Of a stretch of DNA of 64,000 bases, positions 36,372 through 44,761 are shown piece by piece. The position numbers and the translations under genes were made by a program. The stretch's first letter is position 1; each line of letters starts with the position of its first letter. The notes beneath the pieces were generated by a model. That model was not told where the DNA came from. It worked only from the letters and a program-made list of their open reading frames with translations, and did no database searches. The stretch is taken from positions 2,170,001 through 2,234,000 of the forward strand of contig NZ_VTRU01000001.1 in the NCBI RefSeq assembly GCF_008274625.1, given 5' to 3'. This DNA is from Chryseobacterium panacisoli (GTDB lineage: Bacteria > Bacteroidota > Bacteroidia > Flavobacteriales > Weeksellaceae).

Positions 36372-36956
36372 ATGAAATTAATTGGTGAAAAATCAGCCTC
36401 CACAGTTTTACATAAAATTCTGCTGGTAGTTTCAATAGTTCAGCTGCTGTATTTAGGTTATTTAATTTTTGGATTCATTGTAGCATATCTCAATATACAT
36501 CAAGGGACACACTATTTATCCGGTACTTTTAAAACCGGAGATTTCAACAATGAAGCCCCAAAAACAGCTGCTGATTCATTAACCTTTGAATTCAACATGC
36601 CATTAACCGGCTCTGTAATCAGAGGAAACTATACCCTGTATACCTTTATTTCAATTATATTTTTCATTGGGTTTTACAGTCTGTTTACTTTTTATCTGTT
36701 CAGAATTTTCAAAGGAATGAGCAAAGAGATTATTTTTAATATAAAAGTAATCCGAGACCTCAGACTATTTTCTATCCTCAATATAATTTTCATCCCGGTT
36801 TATTGTGCCGTTTTATATTTCATGGATAAATCTGTATACAGTATAGATCCGATGTTTATATTACTTCACCTCACCTTAGGAATCATGATCCTTTTCATTA
36901 TGGAGTTTTTTAAAAAGGGGTATGAATTACAAACAGAAAATGACTTAACAATATAA
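36372..36956 (+). CDS. DUF2975 family membrane protein
   Basis: 194 residues with four hydrophobic segments (about 17-42, 86-110, 130-152, 160-180), no signal peptide. Topology, the SLFTFYLFRIFKGMSKE block and the immediate neighbour match DUF2975 (YoaS-like), which is regularly paired with a small Cro-type HTH gene. The pair probably forms a sensing or self-regulating unit, but no ligand is known. It is two bases from the HTH gene. Confidence 0.78.
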   Translation: MKLIGEKSASTVLHKILLVVSIVQLLYLGYLIFGFIVAYLNIHQGTHYLSGTFKTGDFNNEAPKTAADSLTFEFNMPLTGSVIRGNYTLYTFISIIFFIGFYSLFTFYLFRIFKGMSKEIIFNIKVIRDLRLFSILNIIFIPVYCAVLYFMDKSVYSIDPMFILLHLTLGIMILFIMEFFKKGYELQTENDLTI

Positions 36957-36958
36957 TT

Positions 36959-37162
36959 ATGCCGATCATTATCAATATTGATGTAATGCTTGCAAAAAGA
37001 AAAATGCAGTCCCAGGAATTGGCTGAAAAAATAGGGATTACACAGGCCAATCTATCCATTTTAAAAAACGGAAAAGCCAAAGCTTTAAAAATTTCAACGT
37101 TAGAAGCCATCTGTACAGCACTGGATTGCCAGCCTGGTGATATATTAGAATTCAAACCTTAA
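36959..37162 (+). CDS. Small Cro/C1-type HTH transcriptional regulator
   Basis: 67 residues, essentially a single helix-turn-helix domain: MLAKRKMQSQELAEKIGITQANLSILKNGKAKALKISTLEAICTALDCQPGDILEF. The recognition helix is TQANLSILKNG. Proteins of this YozG-like type bind DNA as dimers and repress their own operon. The 29-bp palindrome at 36311-36339 is the likely site. It sits between DUF2975 (2-base gap) and the first ankyrin gene (10-base gap). Confidence 0.9.
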   Translation: MPIIINIDVMLAKRKMQSQELAEKIGITQANLSILKNGKAKALKISTLEAICTALDCQPGDILEFKP

Positions 37163-37172
37163 AATCAATAAT

Positions 37173-37613
37173 ATGAAACTCAGTTTAACCTTAAGAACAA
37201 TCATTTTGACATTGGTTGTATTTTCAACATTTACAAGTGCTCAAGAACTGACTAATGAACACAAACAAATGCTGAAGTATGATAATACCGCCTATTTTAA
37301 TACTCTGATCAATAAAAATAACATCAATACCTGTTATCAGATTGAAAACAATACCTATACTTTATTAGGCTTAACCATCAAAATGAACAGTAAAGAGATA
37401 TTCCAAAAACTGATTGATGAAAAAGCAGATTTGGACAAAGTATGCGACGGAAAGACCCCCTTGATGTTTGCTGCAAAATATGGAAATACAGAATTCGCAA
37501 AGAAACTCCTGGCCAACGGAGCAAAAAAAGAGATTAAAACATCAGCAGGTTACACAGCTCTGGATTACGCCCGAAAATATGAGAAACCAGAAATCATTAA
37601 GCTTTTGGAGTAA
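37173..37613 (+). CDS. Exported ankyrin-repeat protein
   Basis: 146 residues with signal peptide 1-23 (ends FTSAQ). The mature part has about three ankyrin repeats, clearest in GKTPLMFAAKYGNTEFAKKLLANGA and GYTALDYARKYEKPEIIKLL. Two cysteines (NTCYQ, KVCDG) align with two in the next protein (NKCFL, KKCQN) and could form a disulfide in the periplasm. It is 10 bases after the HTH gene, so cotranscription is likely. Ankyrin repeats mediate protein contact; the partner is unknown. Confidence 0.82.
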   Translation: MKLSLTLRTIILTLVVFSTFTSAQELTNEHKQMLKYDNTAYFNTLINKNNINTCYQIENNTYTLLGLTIKMNSKEIFQKLIDEKADLDKVCDGKTPLMFAAKYGNTEFAKKLLANGAKKEIKTSAGYTALDYARKYEKPEIIKLLE

Positions 37614-37713
37614 TTTTTAACTCATGATATTTAAAACAGTAGTTTTGTAATTCTATAATTAATACTAGAATAATCTGATTAATAGAACGATAATTATTAT
37701 CAAAACTTAGCAA

Positions 37714-37740
37714 TTGGTAATAAAATTTAATTTAGATTTG
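37714..37740 (+). promoter_or_regulatory. Promoter for the second ankyrin gene
   Basis: TTG (37714-37716), 16-base spacer and TAGATTTG (37733-37740), a match to TAnnTTTG, 23 bases before the ATG. Confidence 0.5.
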
Positions 37741-37762
37741 TATATTCTTAAAAAGTAGCCCT

Positions 37763-38125
37763 ATGAAAAAAATAATCTCTACTACCTTTCTATTTGGAAT
37801 GTTACTATCTGGAAGCATGTTCTCTGCTCAGAAGATGACTCAGGAAAAGATGAAAGCCATTTATTCTGATGATGTGGCAACATTTAAAAAACAGTTTGCC
37901 CCGGGAGATTACAACAAATGTTTCCTCGTTGGAAATATAGCTTATTCGCCCCTTGGTTTCAGTGTAATGTCTGATAGAAAGAATATTATACATTTCCTTT
38001 TGGACAACAAGGCCAATGTTAATAAAAAATGTCAGAATAAAACACCTCTTGAAGTAGCTGATGATACAAAAGGTACCGAAGAAATAAAGAAAATTCTTAC
38101 AGAAAAAGGTGGTAATAGAAATTAA
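37763..38125 (+). CDS. Exported ankyrin-repeat protein, paralogue
   Basis: 120 residues, signal peptide 1-22 (ends MFSAQ), then a shortened version of the preceding protein: same length to the first cysteine, same YSPLGFSVMSDRKNIIHFLLDNKANVNKKCQNKTPLEVA ankyrin core, but it stops one repeat earlier. It has its own promoter and terminator. The two probably arose by tandem duplication. Function is unknown. Confidence 0.8.
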   Translation: MKKIISTTFLFGMLLSGSMFSAQKMTQEKMKAIYSDDVATFKKQFAPGDYNKCFLVGNIAYSPLGFSVMSDRKNIIHFLLDNKANVNKKCQNKTPLEVADDTKGTEEIKKILTEKGGNRN

Positions 38126-38146
38126 AAAACCTGAAAACAATATACG

Positions 38147-38172
38147 AAACTTCCGAAAGGAAGTTTTTTTTA
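38147..38172 (+). terminator. Terminator after the second ankyrin gene
   Basis: Perfect 8-bp stem AAACTTCC / GGAAGTTT closed by a GAAA tetraloop and followed by a T run. Confidence 0.9.
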
Positions 38173-38194
38173 TTTATAAAACCTGCAAAAATCT

Positions 38195-38202
38195 TATCTT
38201 TG
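38195..38202 (+). promoter_or_regulatory. -7 element for aspS
   Basis: TATCTTTG, a full match to TAnnTTTG; a -33 element is weak (TTTA near 38173). The leader to the aspS ATG would be about 55 bases. Confidence 0.5.
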
Positions 38203-38216
38203 CCAACGAAAAATTC

Positions 38217-38254
38217 AAGGTTCGGAATTGAACCTTAAACATTGAACTTTAAAC
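38217..38254. repeat. Dispersed repeat copy 2 and hairpin in the aspS leader
   Basis: AAGGTTC (38217-38223) and GAACCTT (38230-38236) form a hairpin. Bases 38231-38254 are the reverse complement of the 24-mer after ruvB (6452-6475) with one mismatch. The element sits inside the presumed 5' leader of aspS. Confidence 0.6.
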
Positions 38255-38262
38255 AAATAATT

Positions 38263-40017
38263 ATGTTTCGATCACACACCAACGGAGAGCTATCTCTGAA
38301 AAATCTGAATGAAGAAGTTACACTATCAGGATGGGTACAAACTATCCGTGATAAAGGATTTATGATTTGGGTAGATCTTCGAGATCGTTACGGAATTACC
38401 CAGCTGGTTTTTGACCAAGAGCGCTCTTCTGCACAACTGATGGAAGAAGCTAAAAAACTGGGCCGTGAATTTGTGATTCAGGCTACCGGAAGAGTTATTG
38501 AAAGAGTGAGTAAAAACCCTAATATTCCAACAGGGGAAATTGAAATTCTGGTAGAAAAACTAACTATTCTGAATGAATCTCAGCTGCCTCCCTTCACTAT
38601 TGAAGATGAAACAGATGGCGGTGAGGAATTAAGAATGAAATACAGATATCTGGATATCAGAAGAAATCCGGTAAAAGATAAACTGATCTTCCGTCACAAG
38701 ATGGCACAGAAAGTAAGAAATTATTTATCTGATGAAGGTTTCATTGAAGTGGAAACACCTGTTTTGATCAAGTCTACTCCGGAAGGGGCAAGAGATTTTG
38801 TTGTACCAAGCAGAATGAACCCAGGACAGTTTTATGCATTGCCACAGTCTCCACAGACTTTTAAACAGCTATTGATGGTAGGCGGAATGGATAAATATTT
38901 CCAGATTGTAAAATGTTTCCGTGATGAGGATTTAAGAGCCGACAGACAGCCGGAGTTTACACAGATCGACTGTGAAATGGCTTTCGTAGAACAGGAAGAT
39001 GTCATGAATGTATTTGAAGGAATGACTAAAACTCTTATCAAAGATATTACAGGTCAGGAATTCGGAGATTTCCCAAGAATGACTTTCGCAGATGCGATGA
39101 GAAAATACGGAAATGACAAGCCGGATATCCGTTTCGGAATGGAGTTCGTAGAACTGAATGAACTGGTAAAAGGAAAAGACTTTAAAATATTTGATGATGC
39201 AGAATTAGTTGTCGGAATCAATGTAGAAGGATGTGCAGACTATACAAGAAAACAGATTGACGAGCTTGTTGATTGGGTAAAACGCCCTCAGATTGGAGCT
39301 TCAGGAATGGTATGGGCTAAATTCCAGAATGATGGAGTGAAAACCTCATCAGTGAACAAATTCTACAACGAAGACGATTTAGCAAAAATCATCGAAAAAT
39401 TCGGAGCTAAAGAAGGAGACTTAATGTTGATCCTTTCCGGAAACGAAAATAAAGTAAGAGCTCAGCTTTCTGCTTTAAGAATGGAACTTGGAAACCGTTT
39501 GGGATTAAGAAAAGGAAACGTGTTTGCACCACTTTGGGTAGTTGACTTCCCTCTATTGGAATTTGACGAAGAAAGTGGCCGCTACCATGCCATGCACCAT
39601 CCGTTTACTTCTCCAAAACCGGAAGATATCCATTTATTGGAAACAGATCCTGGAAAAGCAAGAGCCAATGCTTACGATATGGTTCTTAACGGAAATGAAA
39701 TCGGAGGGGGATCTATCAGAATTTTTGACAGAGAGCTTCAATCCAGAATGTTTGATTTGTTAGGATTCACCAGAGAAGAGGCAGAAGCTCAGTTTGGATT
39801 CCTTATGAATGCCTTCAAATACGGAGCACCACCACACGGAGGTTTGGCATTCGGCTTTGACCGTTTGGTAGCAATACTTGACGGAAATGAAGTGATCAGA
39901 GATTATATCGCATTCCCTAAGAACAATTCGGGACGAGATGTAATGATCGATGCACCGGCTTCAATTGCTGATGCACAGCTCGACGAACTGGAATTACAAT
40001 TAAATTTAAAAGCATAA
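38263..40017 (+). CDS. aspS: Aspartate-tRNA ligase
   Basis: Charges tRNA-Asp with aspartate. 584 residues from the family start [11 protein letters not shown] at 38263; an in-frame TTG at 38242 would add seven unlike residues. Order: OB-fold anticodon-binding domain (to about 110, [13 protein letters not shown]), class II catalytic core with motif 1 [11 protein letters not shown], motif 2 [18 protein letters not shown], the bacterial GAD insertion domain (about 285-415), and motif 3 [10 protein letters not shown]. Whether it also charges tRNA-Asn depends on GatCAB, not visible here. Confidence 0.97.
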   Translation: MFRSHTNGELSLKNLNEEVTLSGWVQTIRDKGFMIWVDLRDRYGITQLVFDQERSSAQLMEEAKKLGREFVIQATGRVIERVSKNPNIPTGEIEILVEKLTILNESQLPPFTIEDETDGGEELRMKYRYLDIRRNPVKDKLIFRHKMAQKVRNYLSDEGFIEVETPVLIKSTPEGARDFVVPSRMNPGQFYALPQSPQTFKQLLMVGGMDKYFQIVKCFRDEDLRADRQPEFTQIDCEMAFVEQEDVMNVFEGMTKTLIKDITGQEFGDFPRMTFADAMRKYGNDKPDIRFGMEFVELNELVKGKDFKIFDDAELVVGINVEGCADYTRKQIDELVDWVKRPQIGASGMVWAKFQNDGVKTSSVNKFYNEDDLAKIIEKFGAKEGDLMLILSGNENKVRAQLSALRMELGNRLGLRKGNVFAPLWVVDFPLLEFDEESGRYHAMHHPFTSPKPEDIHLLETDPGKARANAYDMVLNGNEIGGGSIRIFDRELQSRMFDLLGFTREEAEAQFGFLMNAFKYGAPPHGGLAFGFDRLVAILDGNEVIRDYIAFPKNNSGRDVMIDAPASIADAQLDELELQLNLKA

Positions 40018-40419
40018 ATGTAAAGCGGGGTATTTGCCCCGCTTTTTTTTATATACTAAATCTCAGCACACTTCATTAATTTGTTAATGGAATACACTTT
40101 ACGTTAGTATAAAGTACATTTTTATTTAACATATCAATCGTCAGTGAAATAACTTAATTTAAAATTTGATAGTAAAAATTAATACAAAAACGAAAAATAA
40201 TCGAAATTAATACACAATTTAAACAAAATCATAATAAAACAATAATTATATTATGTTATATACAATCATAATTTTTTATTAATATATTTACGACATACAG
40301 CTGAATTATAATGAAGACTTAATCAAAACTTAGGATTTGGTTAATTTTATAATCTTTTGCGTATGATCATAATATAGCTGTTCATATTTAGCCTGATCAC
40401 CAAACCAATATTAAATAAT
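40018..40419. other. 402-bp intergenic region, no gene seen
   Basis: Very AT-rich. It contains the aspS terminator and a small dyad CATTAA-TTTG-TTAATG at 40074-40089. Possible promoter-like sequence (TATATTTA near 40282) could serve the astacin gene with a long leader. No convincing open frame or RNA gene. Confidence 0.55.
40022..40050 (+). terminator. Intrinsic terminator after aspS
   Basis: Perfect stem AAAGCGGGG / CCCCGCTTT with a 6-base loop and eight following Ts, 5 bases from the stop codon. Confidence 0.95.
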
Positions 40420-41751
40420 ATGAAAAGCAAACTATTACTCTTATCAGCATGCCTTGTTTTGGCACTGAATTCATGCAGGTCTGACACTGAAAATGCACAG
40501 GCAGATTCAACAGATCTTACAACCACGAAACTAGACAATGCAAAGATTCACAAATTACTGATTAACGGAAAATATACGTACGTTAATGAAGTTAATGGTG
40601 AATATTTTTATGCAGATGATATTACTATCAGCGCTGAACAGTTTGACAAATTAAAGATGCAGGCCAATTCAGAAATGTCAACCGTTGAGAAAAGCACCAT
40701 TGTAAGCTCCTTTATCAAGACATGGCCGAATGCAACAGTCTATTATACATTACCCAGTCAGGGAAGCCTGAGTACTCAGAATTATAATACGTTCCTTACC
40801 AATATCAACAAAGCGTTTGATATGATCTCTTCGCAAACCAGTATGCAGTTTGTTGAACGCACCAATCAAACAGAATATATTACTTTTACTTATACAACAT
40901 CCAATAGTTCTCCGCTTGGATGGCAGAAAAACAGAGTGAACGGTATTAAAATTTATAATATTACTTACCCCGCAATTATTGCTCACGAAATCATGCATTC
41001 TATGGGAATCATGCATGAGCAATGCCGTCCGGACAGAGATCAGTATATCATTGTAGATACTAACAAAGCAACAGAAGGAAGCCGTCATAATTTCAATCTT
41101 TACAATGATTACGCAGGACATGGTGCATTTGATTTCGGATCAGTCATGATGTACCAGTCTACAGACTTTGCAATAGATCCAAGCCAGCCTGTAATGACAA
41201 AATTGGATGGCTCTACTTTTACCAAGCAGAGAACAGGATTATCTGCCGGTGATTACGCTGGAATAAATCATTTGTATGGACCTGTTAATGCTACTTCTGC
41301 AATCAACGGAACTTATACCATGACAACAGCTTTAGCGAATGATAAAAATCTGGATATTTCCGGAAGTTCCACTACGGACGGTACCAGCATAATTCTGTAT
41401 TCAGCTTCTACAGGGAATAACCAGAAATTTACTTTCAGCAAATCAGATCATGGGTATTATACCATCAAATCTATATTGGATCCTACAAAGGTGTTAACCG
41501 TAAAAAGTAATGGAACAACGAACGGAACAGCTGTTGAATTAAGAACCAATGCTAATACAGATGCTCAGAAATGGCTATTATTCAATCTGGGAAACAATGG
41601 CTTTGGGTTTGCACCTAAGAATGCACCATCATTGAGATTAGAGGTAAAAAATGGATTAACAACTAATCTTACCCCTATTGTCATCGGCACTACGGATCAA
41701 ACGGTTCAGCCTTCTACAAAGCAACGCTTTATACTTACAAAAGTAAACTAA
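40420..41751 (+). CDS. Flavastacin-like astacin metalloprotease with ricin-type lectin domain
   Basis: 443 residues. Lipoprotein signal MKSKLLLLSACLVLALNSC (Cys19), propeptide to about 95, then an astacin (M12A) catalytic domain: HEIMHSMGIMHE at 189-200 (zinc His189, His193, His199; catalytic Glu190) and Met-turn SVMMYQS. The C-terminal domain (about 295-443) with DKNLDISGSSTTDGTSIILY and repeated QKF/QKW patterns is a beta-trefoil ricin-like carbohydrate-binding module. Flavastacin of Elizabethkingia cleaves before Asp in glycopeptides; a similar secreted or surface proteolytic role is inferred. There is no T9SS domain, so it follows another export route. Confidence 0.92.
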   Translation: MKSKLLLLSACLVLALNSCRSDTENAQADSTDLTTTKLDNAKIHKLLINGKYTYVNEVNGEYFYADDITISAEQFDKLKMQANSEMSTVEKSTIVSSFIKTWPNATVYYTLPSQGSLSTQNYNTFLTNINKAFDMISSQTSMQFVERTNQTEYITFTYTTSNSSPLGWQKNRVNGIKIYNITYPAIIAHEIMHSMGIMHEQCRPDRDQYIIVDTNKATEGSRHNFNLYNDYAGHGAFDFGSVMMYQSTDFAIDPSQPVMTKLDGSTFTKQRTGLSAGDYAGINHLYGPVNATSAINGTYTMTTALANDKNLDISGSSTTDGTSIILYSASTGNNQKFTFSKSDHGYYTIKSILDPTKVLTVKSNGTTNGTAVELRTNANTDAQKWLLFNLGNNGFGFAPKNAPSLRLEVKNGLTTNLTPIVIGTTDQTVQPSTKQRFILTKVN

Positions 41752-41768
41752 GCTTTTTCACCCAAATA

Positions 41769-41800
41769 AAGAGGTTAGGAAATACATTTCCTAACCTCTT
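41769..41800. terminator. Bidirectional terminator between astacin gene and purA
   Basis: Perfect 14-bp stem AAGAGGTTAGGAAA / TTTCCTAACCTCTT with a TACA loop between convergent genes. Confidence 0.9.
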
Positions 41801-41818
41801 TCTGTTTATAAGATATAA

Positions 41819-43093
41819 TTATTTGCCGGTCAATTTTAACATTTCATTTCTTCCCGGCCCGGTTGAAAGATAGGCCACCGGAATTCTCAATTCTGCTTCT
41901 AAGAATGACAGAAACTCAATAACTTCTTTGGGTAATTCTGAAGGACTCTTCATCGTAGAAAAATCAGCATTCCAACCATTCATCCATTTCAGTATTGGCT
42001 TTCCATTTTCCGGAAGTAAACCTGAAACAGATACTATCTCTCCATTTTCCAGTTCATAATGAGTACAGACTGCTACAGATTTCAATCCGCTTAAAACATC
42101 TGCTTTAGTTAGAACCAGCTGAGTTACTCCATTAATCATTACAGCATATTTTAAAGCAGGTAAATCCAGCCAGCCTGTTCTTCTCGGACGTCCTGTATTG
42201 GAGCCAAACTCATTTCCTTTTGTTCTGATCTCTTCACCCAATTCATCAAACAGTTCTGTTGGAAAAACTCCGTTTCCTACTCTTGTACAGTAAGCTTTAG
42301 CAATCCCAAATACCTCACCGATATTTTTCGGTGAAACACCCAGCCCACTGCTCGCTCCTGAAGCTGTGGTGGAAGAAGAAGTAACATAAGGATAAGTTCC
42401 GTGGTCAATGTCAAGCATAGCAGCCTGAGATCCTTCTGCCAATATTGTTTTTCCTTCTGCAAGAGCATTATTTAAATATATTTCTGTTTCAGTACATCTG
42501 AATCTCTTCAGAAACTCTACCGCTTCAAAAAACTCATTGCTGATTTCCTCCAAAGAAGGAAGCTCCATTCCTCCTGCGGTCAGCATTTTATAATCTCTTT
42601 CTACAATATGCTGTACTCTGCTTCTAAAGTCCGGAGCATACATATCTCCTACTCTTACATTCTGTCGTAAAATTTTATTTGAATACGCCTGTGCAATCCC
42701 GTTTTTGGTGGTCCCGATGGTTATGTAATCAGAACTTTCTTCCATAAAAACATCCAGAAGTTTATGAGTAGGCAGTACAAAGTGAGCTTTAAGAGAAATA
42801 ATCACATTGTTTTCAGGCTGAACAGTGTTATCAAATGTCTGAAGATTTGTAATTTCTTTTTTAAAACTTACAGGATCCAGAACAGTTCCCGTCCCGATCA
42901 CATTCTGTACCCCTTTCATAAAGATCCCCGAAGGAATCATTTTAAGCGTTATTCTGCGCCCGTTTCTTTCAATGCTGTGCCCAGCATTAGAACCACCGTT
43001 AAAACGTGCTGTAATGTTATAATTTTCACTGATAAGATCAATAAACTTCCCTTTACCTTCATCTCCCCATTGTAATCCTAATACAATATCCAT
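41819..43093 (-). CDS. purA: Adenylosuccinate synthetase
   Basis: Condenses IMP and aspartate with GTP hydrolysis to adenylosuccinate, the first committed step to AMP. 424 residues. Seen: LGLQWGDEGKGKFID (P-loop-like GTP site and catalytic Asp), GGSNAGHSI (catalytic His; most members have GHNAGHT), DIDHGTYPYVTSSSTT, and TGRPRRTGWLDLPALKYA. It lies downstream of a Crp/Fnr gene on the same strand, and an FNR-type dyad sits 55 bases ahead of its start. It could be a second purA besides a housekeeping copy elsewhere; this is inference from its unusual context and divergent motif. Confidence 0.93.
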   Translation of the reverse strand: MDIVLGLQWGDEGKGKFIDLISENYNITARFNGGSNAGHSIERNGRRITLKMIPSGIFMKGVQNVIGTGTVLDPVSFKKEITNLQTFDNTVQPENNVIISLKAHFVLPTHKLLDVFMEESSDYITIGTTKNGIAQAYSNKILRQNVRVGDMYAPDFRSRVQHIVERDYKMLTAGGMELPSLEEISNEFFEAVEFLKRFRCTETEIYLNNALAEGKTILAEGSQAAMLDIDHGTYPYVTSSSTTASGASSGLGVSPKNIGEVFGIAKAYCTRVGNGVFPTELFDELGEEIRTKGNEFGSNTGRPRRTGWLDLPALKYAVMINGVTQLVLTKADVLSGLKSVAVCTHYELENGEIVSVSGLLPENGKPILKWMNGWNADFSTMKSPSELPKEVIEFLSFLEAELRIPVAYLSTGPGRNEMLKLTGK

Positions 43094-43147
43094 ATTTGTA
43101 CTTTAATTTTTATGAAGCAAAGCTATGACAGTCAGCAAGAAAGGCCA

Positions 43148-43161
43148 TTGTCATTTGGCAA
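43148..43161. promoter_or_regulatory. FNR-type dyad upstream of purA
   Basis: TTGTC-ATTT-GGCAA: 5-4-5 arrangement as in Crp/Fnr sites, with one mismatch to a perfect dyad. The flanks (A before, AAAG after) match the copy at 43891-43904. Confidence 0.55.
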
Positions 43162-43171
43162 AAAGAGATTG

Positions 43172-43205
43172 GATGCGAAATTAGAAGCTAGATGTTAGAA
43201 GTTAG
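43172..43205. repeat. AGAAGYTAG repeat upstream of purA
   Basis: Imperfect tandem units TTAGAAGCTAG and TTAGAAGTTAG separated by AT. Similar in style to the GGAAG repeat at 34622-34768. No coding potential. Confidence 0.4.
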
Positions 43206-43261
43206 TATAAACTCTCCAACTCTATTATTCTCCACTCACAATATCAATTATCATTATAATT

Positions 43262-43846
43262 TTAGACTATATTTCTTCTGATCCGGCTCAATGATGAAGG
43301 TGTCACACCAAGATAAGATGCCAGCATAGATTGCGGTACTCTGTTGGCAAGCCCGGGATAATGATTTAAAAAGTGAATATAACGTGATTTTGCATCCTGA
43401 TTCAGCATGATACTCGCTACCTTCAGTTTATTCTCCACAACAAAAGCATGGATTCTCGCAAATAATATGGGCCAGACTGTTATTTTCTCTTCCAGTATTT
43501 GAAAATGCTTACGATCTATCACCAGCAATACAGCGTCGGTAATCGCTTCAATATCTTCGTGAGCAGGCAGCTGATCCGTAAATCCCTGAAAATCTCCGAT
43601 AAACCTTCCTTCATAGATAAAATACCGGGTAAAATCATCTCCCTGTTTATTATAATATAAAGACCGGAAAACACCTTCCTTTACAAAAGCAATTCTTTGG
43701 CTCACCTTTCCTGCTTCTATAAAAGGATCTCCTTTCTTTACAGTAATTTCCTGAATTCCTTCAGCAATCAAAAGCTCATCCTTAGGATTCAGTGTCCCGA
43801 ATTTTTTGATATAATTAAAAAGCTCTTCCATATTTTTTGTAACCAC
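43262..43846 (-). CDS. Crp/Fnr family transcriptional regulator
   Basis: 194 residues (189 from the alternative start MEELFNYIKK). An N-terminal cyclic-nucleotide-type beta-roll (about 30-115; VKKGDPFIEAGKVSQRIAFVKEGVFRSLYY) lacks the Arg/Ser phosphate-binding signature of cAMP-binding CRP and has no N-terminal Cys cluster as in FNR, so its signal is unknown. A C-terminal winged helix (about 150-194) ends PQSMLASYLGVTPSSLSRIRRN, the recognition helix being TPSSLSRIRR. It is divergent from ku, with a perfect FNR-type dyad between them and a second near-copy before purA, suggesting control of itself, purA and perhaps ku-ligD. Confidence 0.9.
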   Translation of the reverse strand: MVTKNMEELFNYIKKFGTLNPKDELLIAEGIQEITVKKGDPFIEAGKVSQRIAFVKEGVFRSLYYNKQGDDFTRYFIYEGRFIGDFQGFTDQLPAHEDIEAITDAVLLVIDRKHFQILEEKITVWPILFARIHAFVVENKLKVASIMLNQDAKSRYIHFLNHYPGLANRVPQSMLASYLGVTPSSLSRIRRNIV

Positions 43847-43890
43847 GGATTACGGAAATATAAAGGTATAAAAGTCGGAGCTAAAAACAA

Positions 43891-43904
43891 TTGTCATTTG
43901 ACAA
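43891..43904. promoter_or_regulatory. Perfect FNR-type dyad between crp/fnr gene and ku
   Basis: TTGTC-ATTT-GACAA, an exact palindrome with the 5-4-5 layout of Crp/Fnr operators, 45 bases before the regulator start and 72 bases before ku. Recurs with one change at 43148-43161. Confidence 0.65.
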
Positions 43905-43975
43905 AAAGCCGGTTAAAGGTACCACACAGGCCTCCAACGGCATGTTAATTGCTTGATTTTTAAAAACGTAAGACA

Positions 43976-44761
43976 ATGAAAGCAATTTGGAATGGTGCCA
44001 TTGGCTTCGGTTTAGTCAACATTCCTGTTAAAATTTATTCGGCAACGGAAACCACAAAACTGGATCTCGATATGCTCGACAAATCTGATTTTTCCAATAT
44101 CCGTTTCAAAAGAGTCAATGAAAATACAGGAAAAGAAGTAAAATGGGAAAATATCGTCAAAGGTTATCTCATGGACGACAAATATATCGTTCTCGATGAG
44201 GAAGATTACGAAGCGGCAAGCCCCGAAAAGTCAAAAATTCTCTCTATTGACCAGTTTGTAAAGGAAGCGGAAGTAGACAGTGTGTATTTTGAAAATCCTT
44301 ATTATCTGGAACCTCAGAAAAATGGGGAAAATGCCTACAGGCTTTTAATGAAAGCTCTTGAAAAAACGGCTATGGTAGGAATTGGAACGTTTGTGCTCCG
44401 TGAAACAGAAGCTATTGGAATGATCCGTCCGTACAAAGATGACATCCTCGTTCTCAATCGTTTAAGGTTTGATCAGGAAATAAGGGATTATAAAGATTTA
44501 AAAATTCCCGCTCAAAAAGCTCCGAAACCGGCAGAACTTAAAATGGCGGTTAACCTTATTGAGCAGCTTTCCCAGCAATTTGATCCTGCGATGTACAAAG
44601 ACACCTATTCTGATGAATTGATGAAAATCATCAAGCAGAAAGCAAAAGGCAAAAATATAAAAGCTAAAAAAGCACAGCCTGCAAAAGAAGGTAAAGTGAT
44701 TGACCTCATGGCACAGTTAAAAGCCAGTCTGAATACCTCTAAATCCAAATCTGCATCGTAA
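43976..44761 (+). CDS. ku: Ku protein, non-homologous end joining
   Basis: Homodimeric ring protein that binds DNA double-strand ends and recruits LigD. 261 residues. Family blocks: MKAIWNGAIGFGLVNIPVKIYSATE, KGYLMDDKYIVLDEEDYE, the bridge YYLEPQKNGENAYRLLMKAL, and FVLRETEAIGMIRP. The Lys/Ala-rich C-terminus (KQKAKGKNIKAKKAQPAKEGK) is the LigD-contacting, DNA-binding tail seen in other bacterial Ku proteins. The TAA stop overlaps the ATG of the next gene by one base (TAATG), giving translational coupling with ligD. Confidence 0.96.
   Translation: MKAIWNGAIGFGLVNIPVKIYSATETTKLDLDMLDKSDFSNIRFKRVNENTGKEVKWENIVKGYLMDDKYIVLDEEDYEAASPEKSKILSIDQFVKEAEVDSVYFENPYYLEPQKNGENAYRLLMKALEKTAMVGIGTFVLRETEAIGMIRPYKDDILVLNRLRFDQEIRDYKDLKIPAQKAPKPAELKMAVNLIEQLSQQFDPAMYKDTYSDELMKIIKQKAKGKNIKAKKAQPAKEGKVIDLMAQLKASLNTSKSKSAS

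Noticed and set aside
38242..38262. Seven extra N-terminal codons for aspS from a TTG
   Set aside because: The family starts at MFRSHTNG (38263) and the extension falls in the leader repeat.
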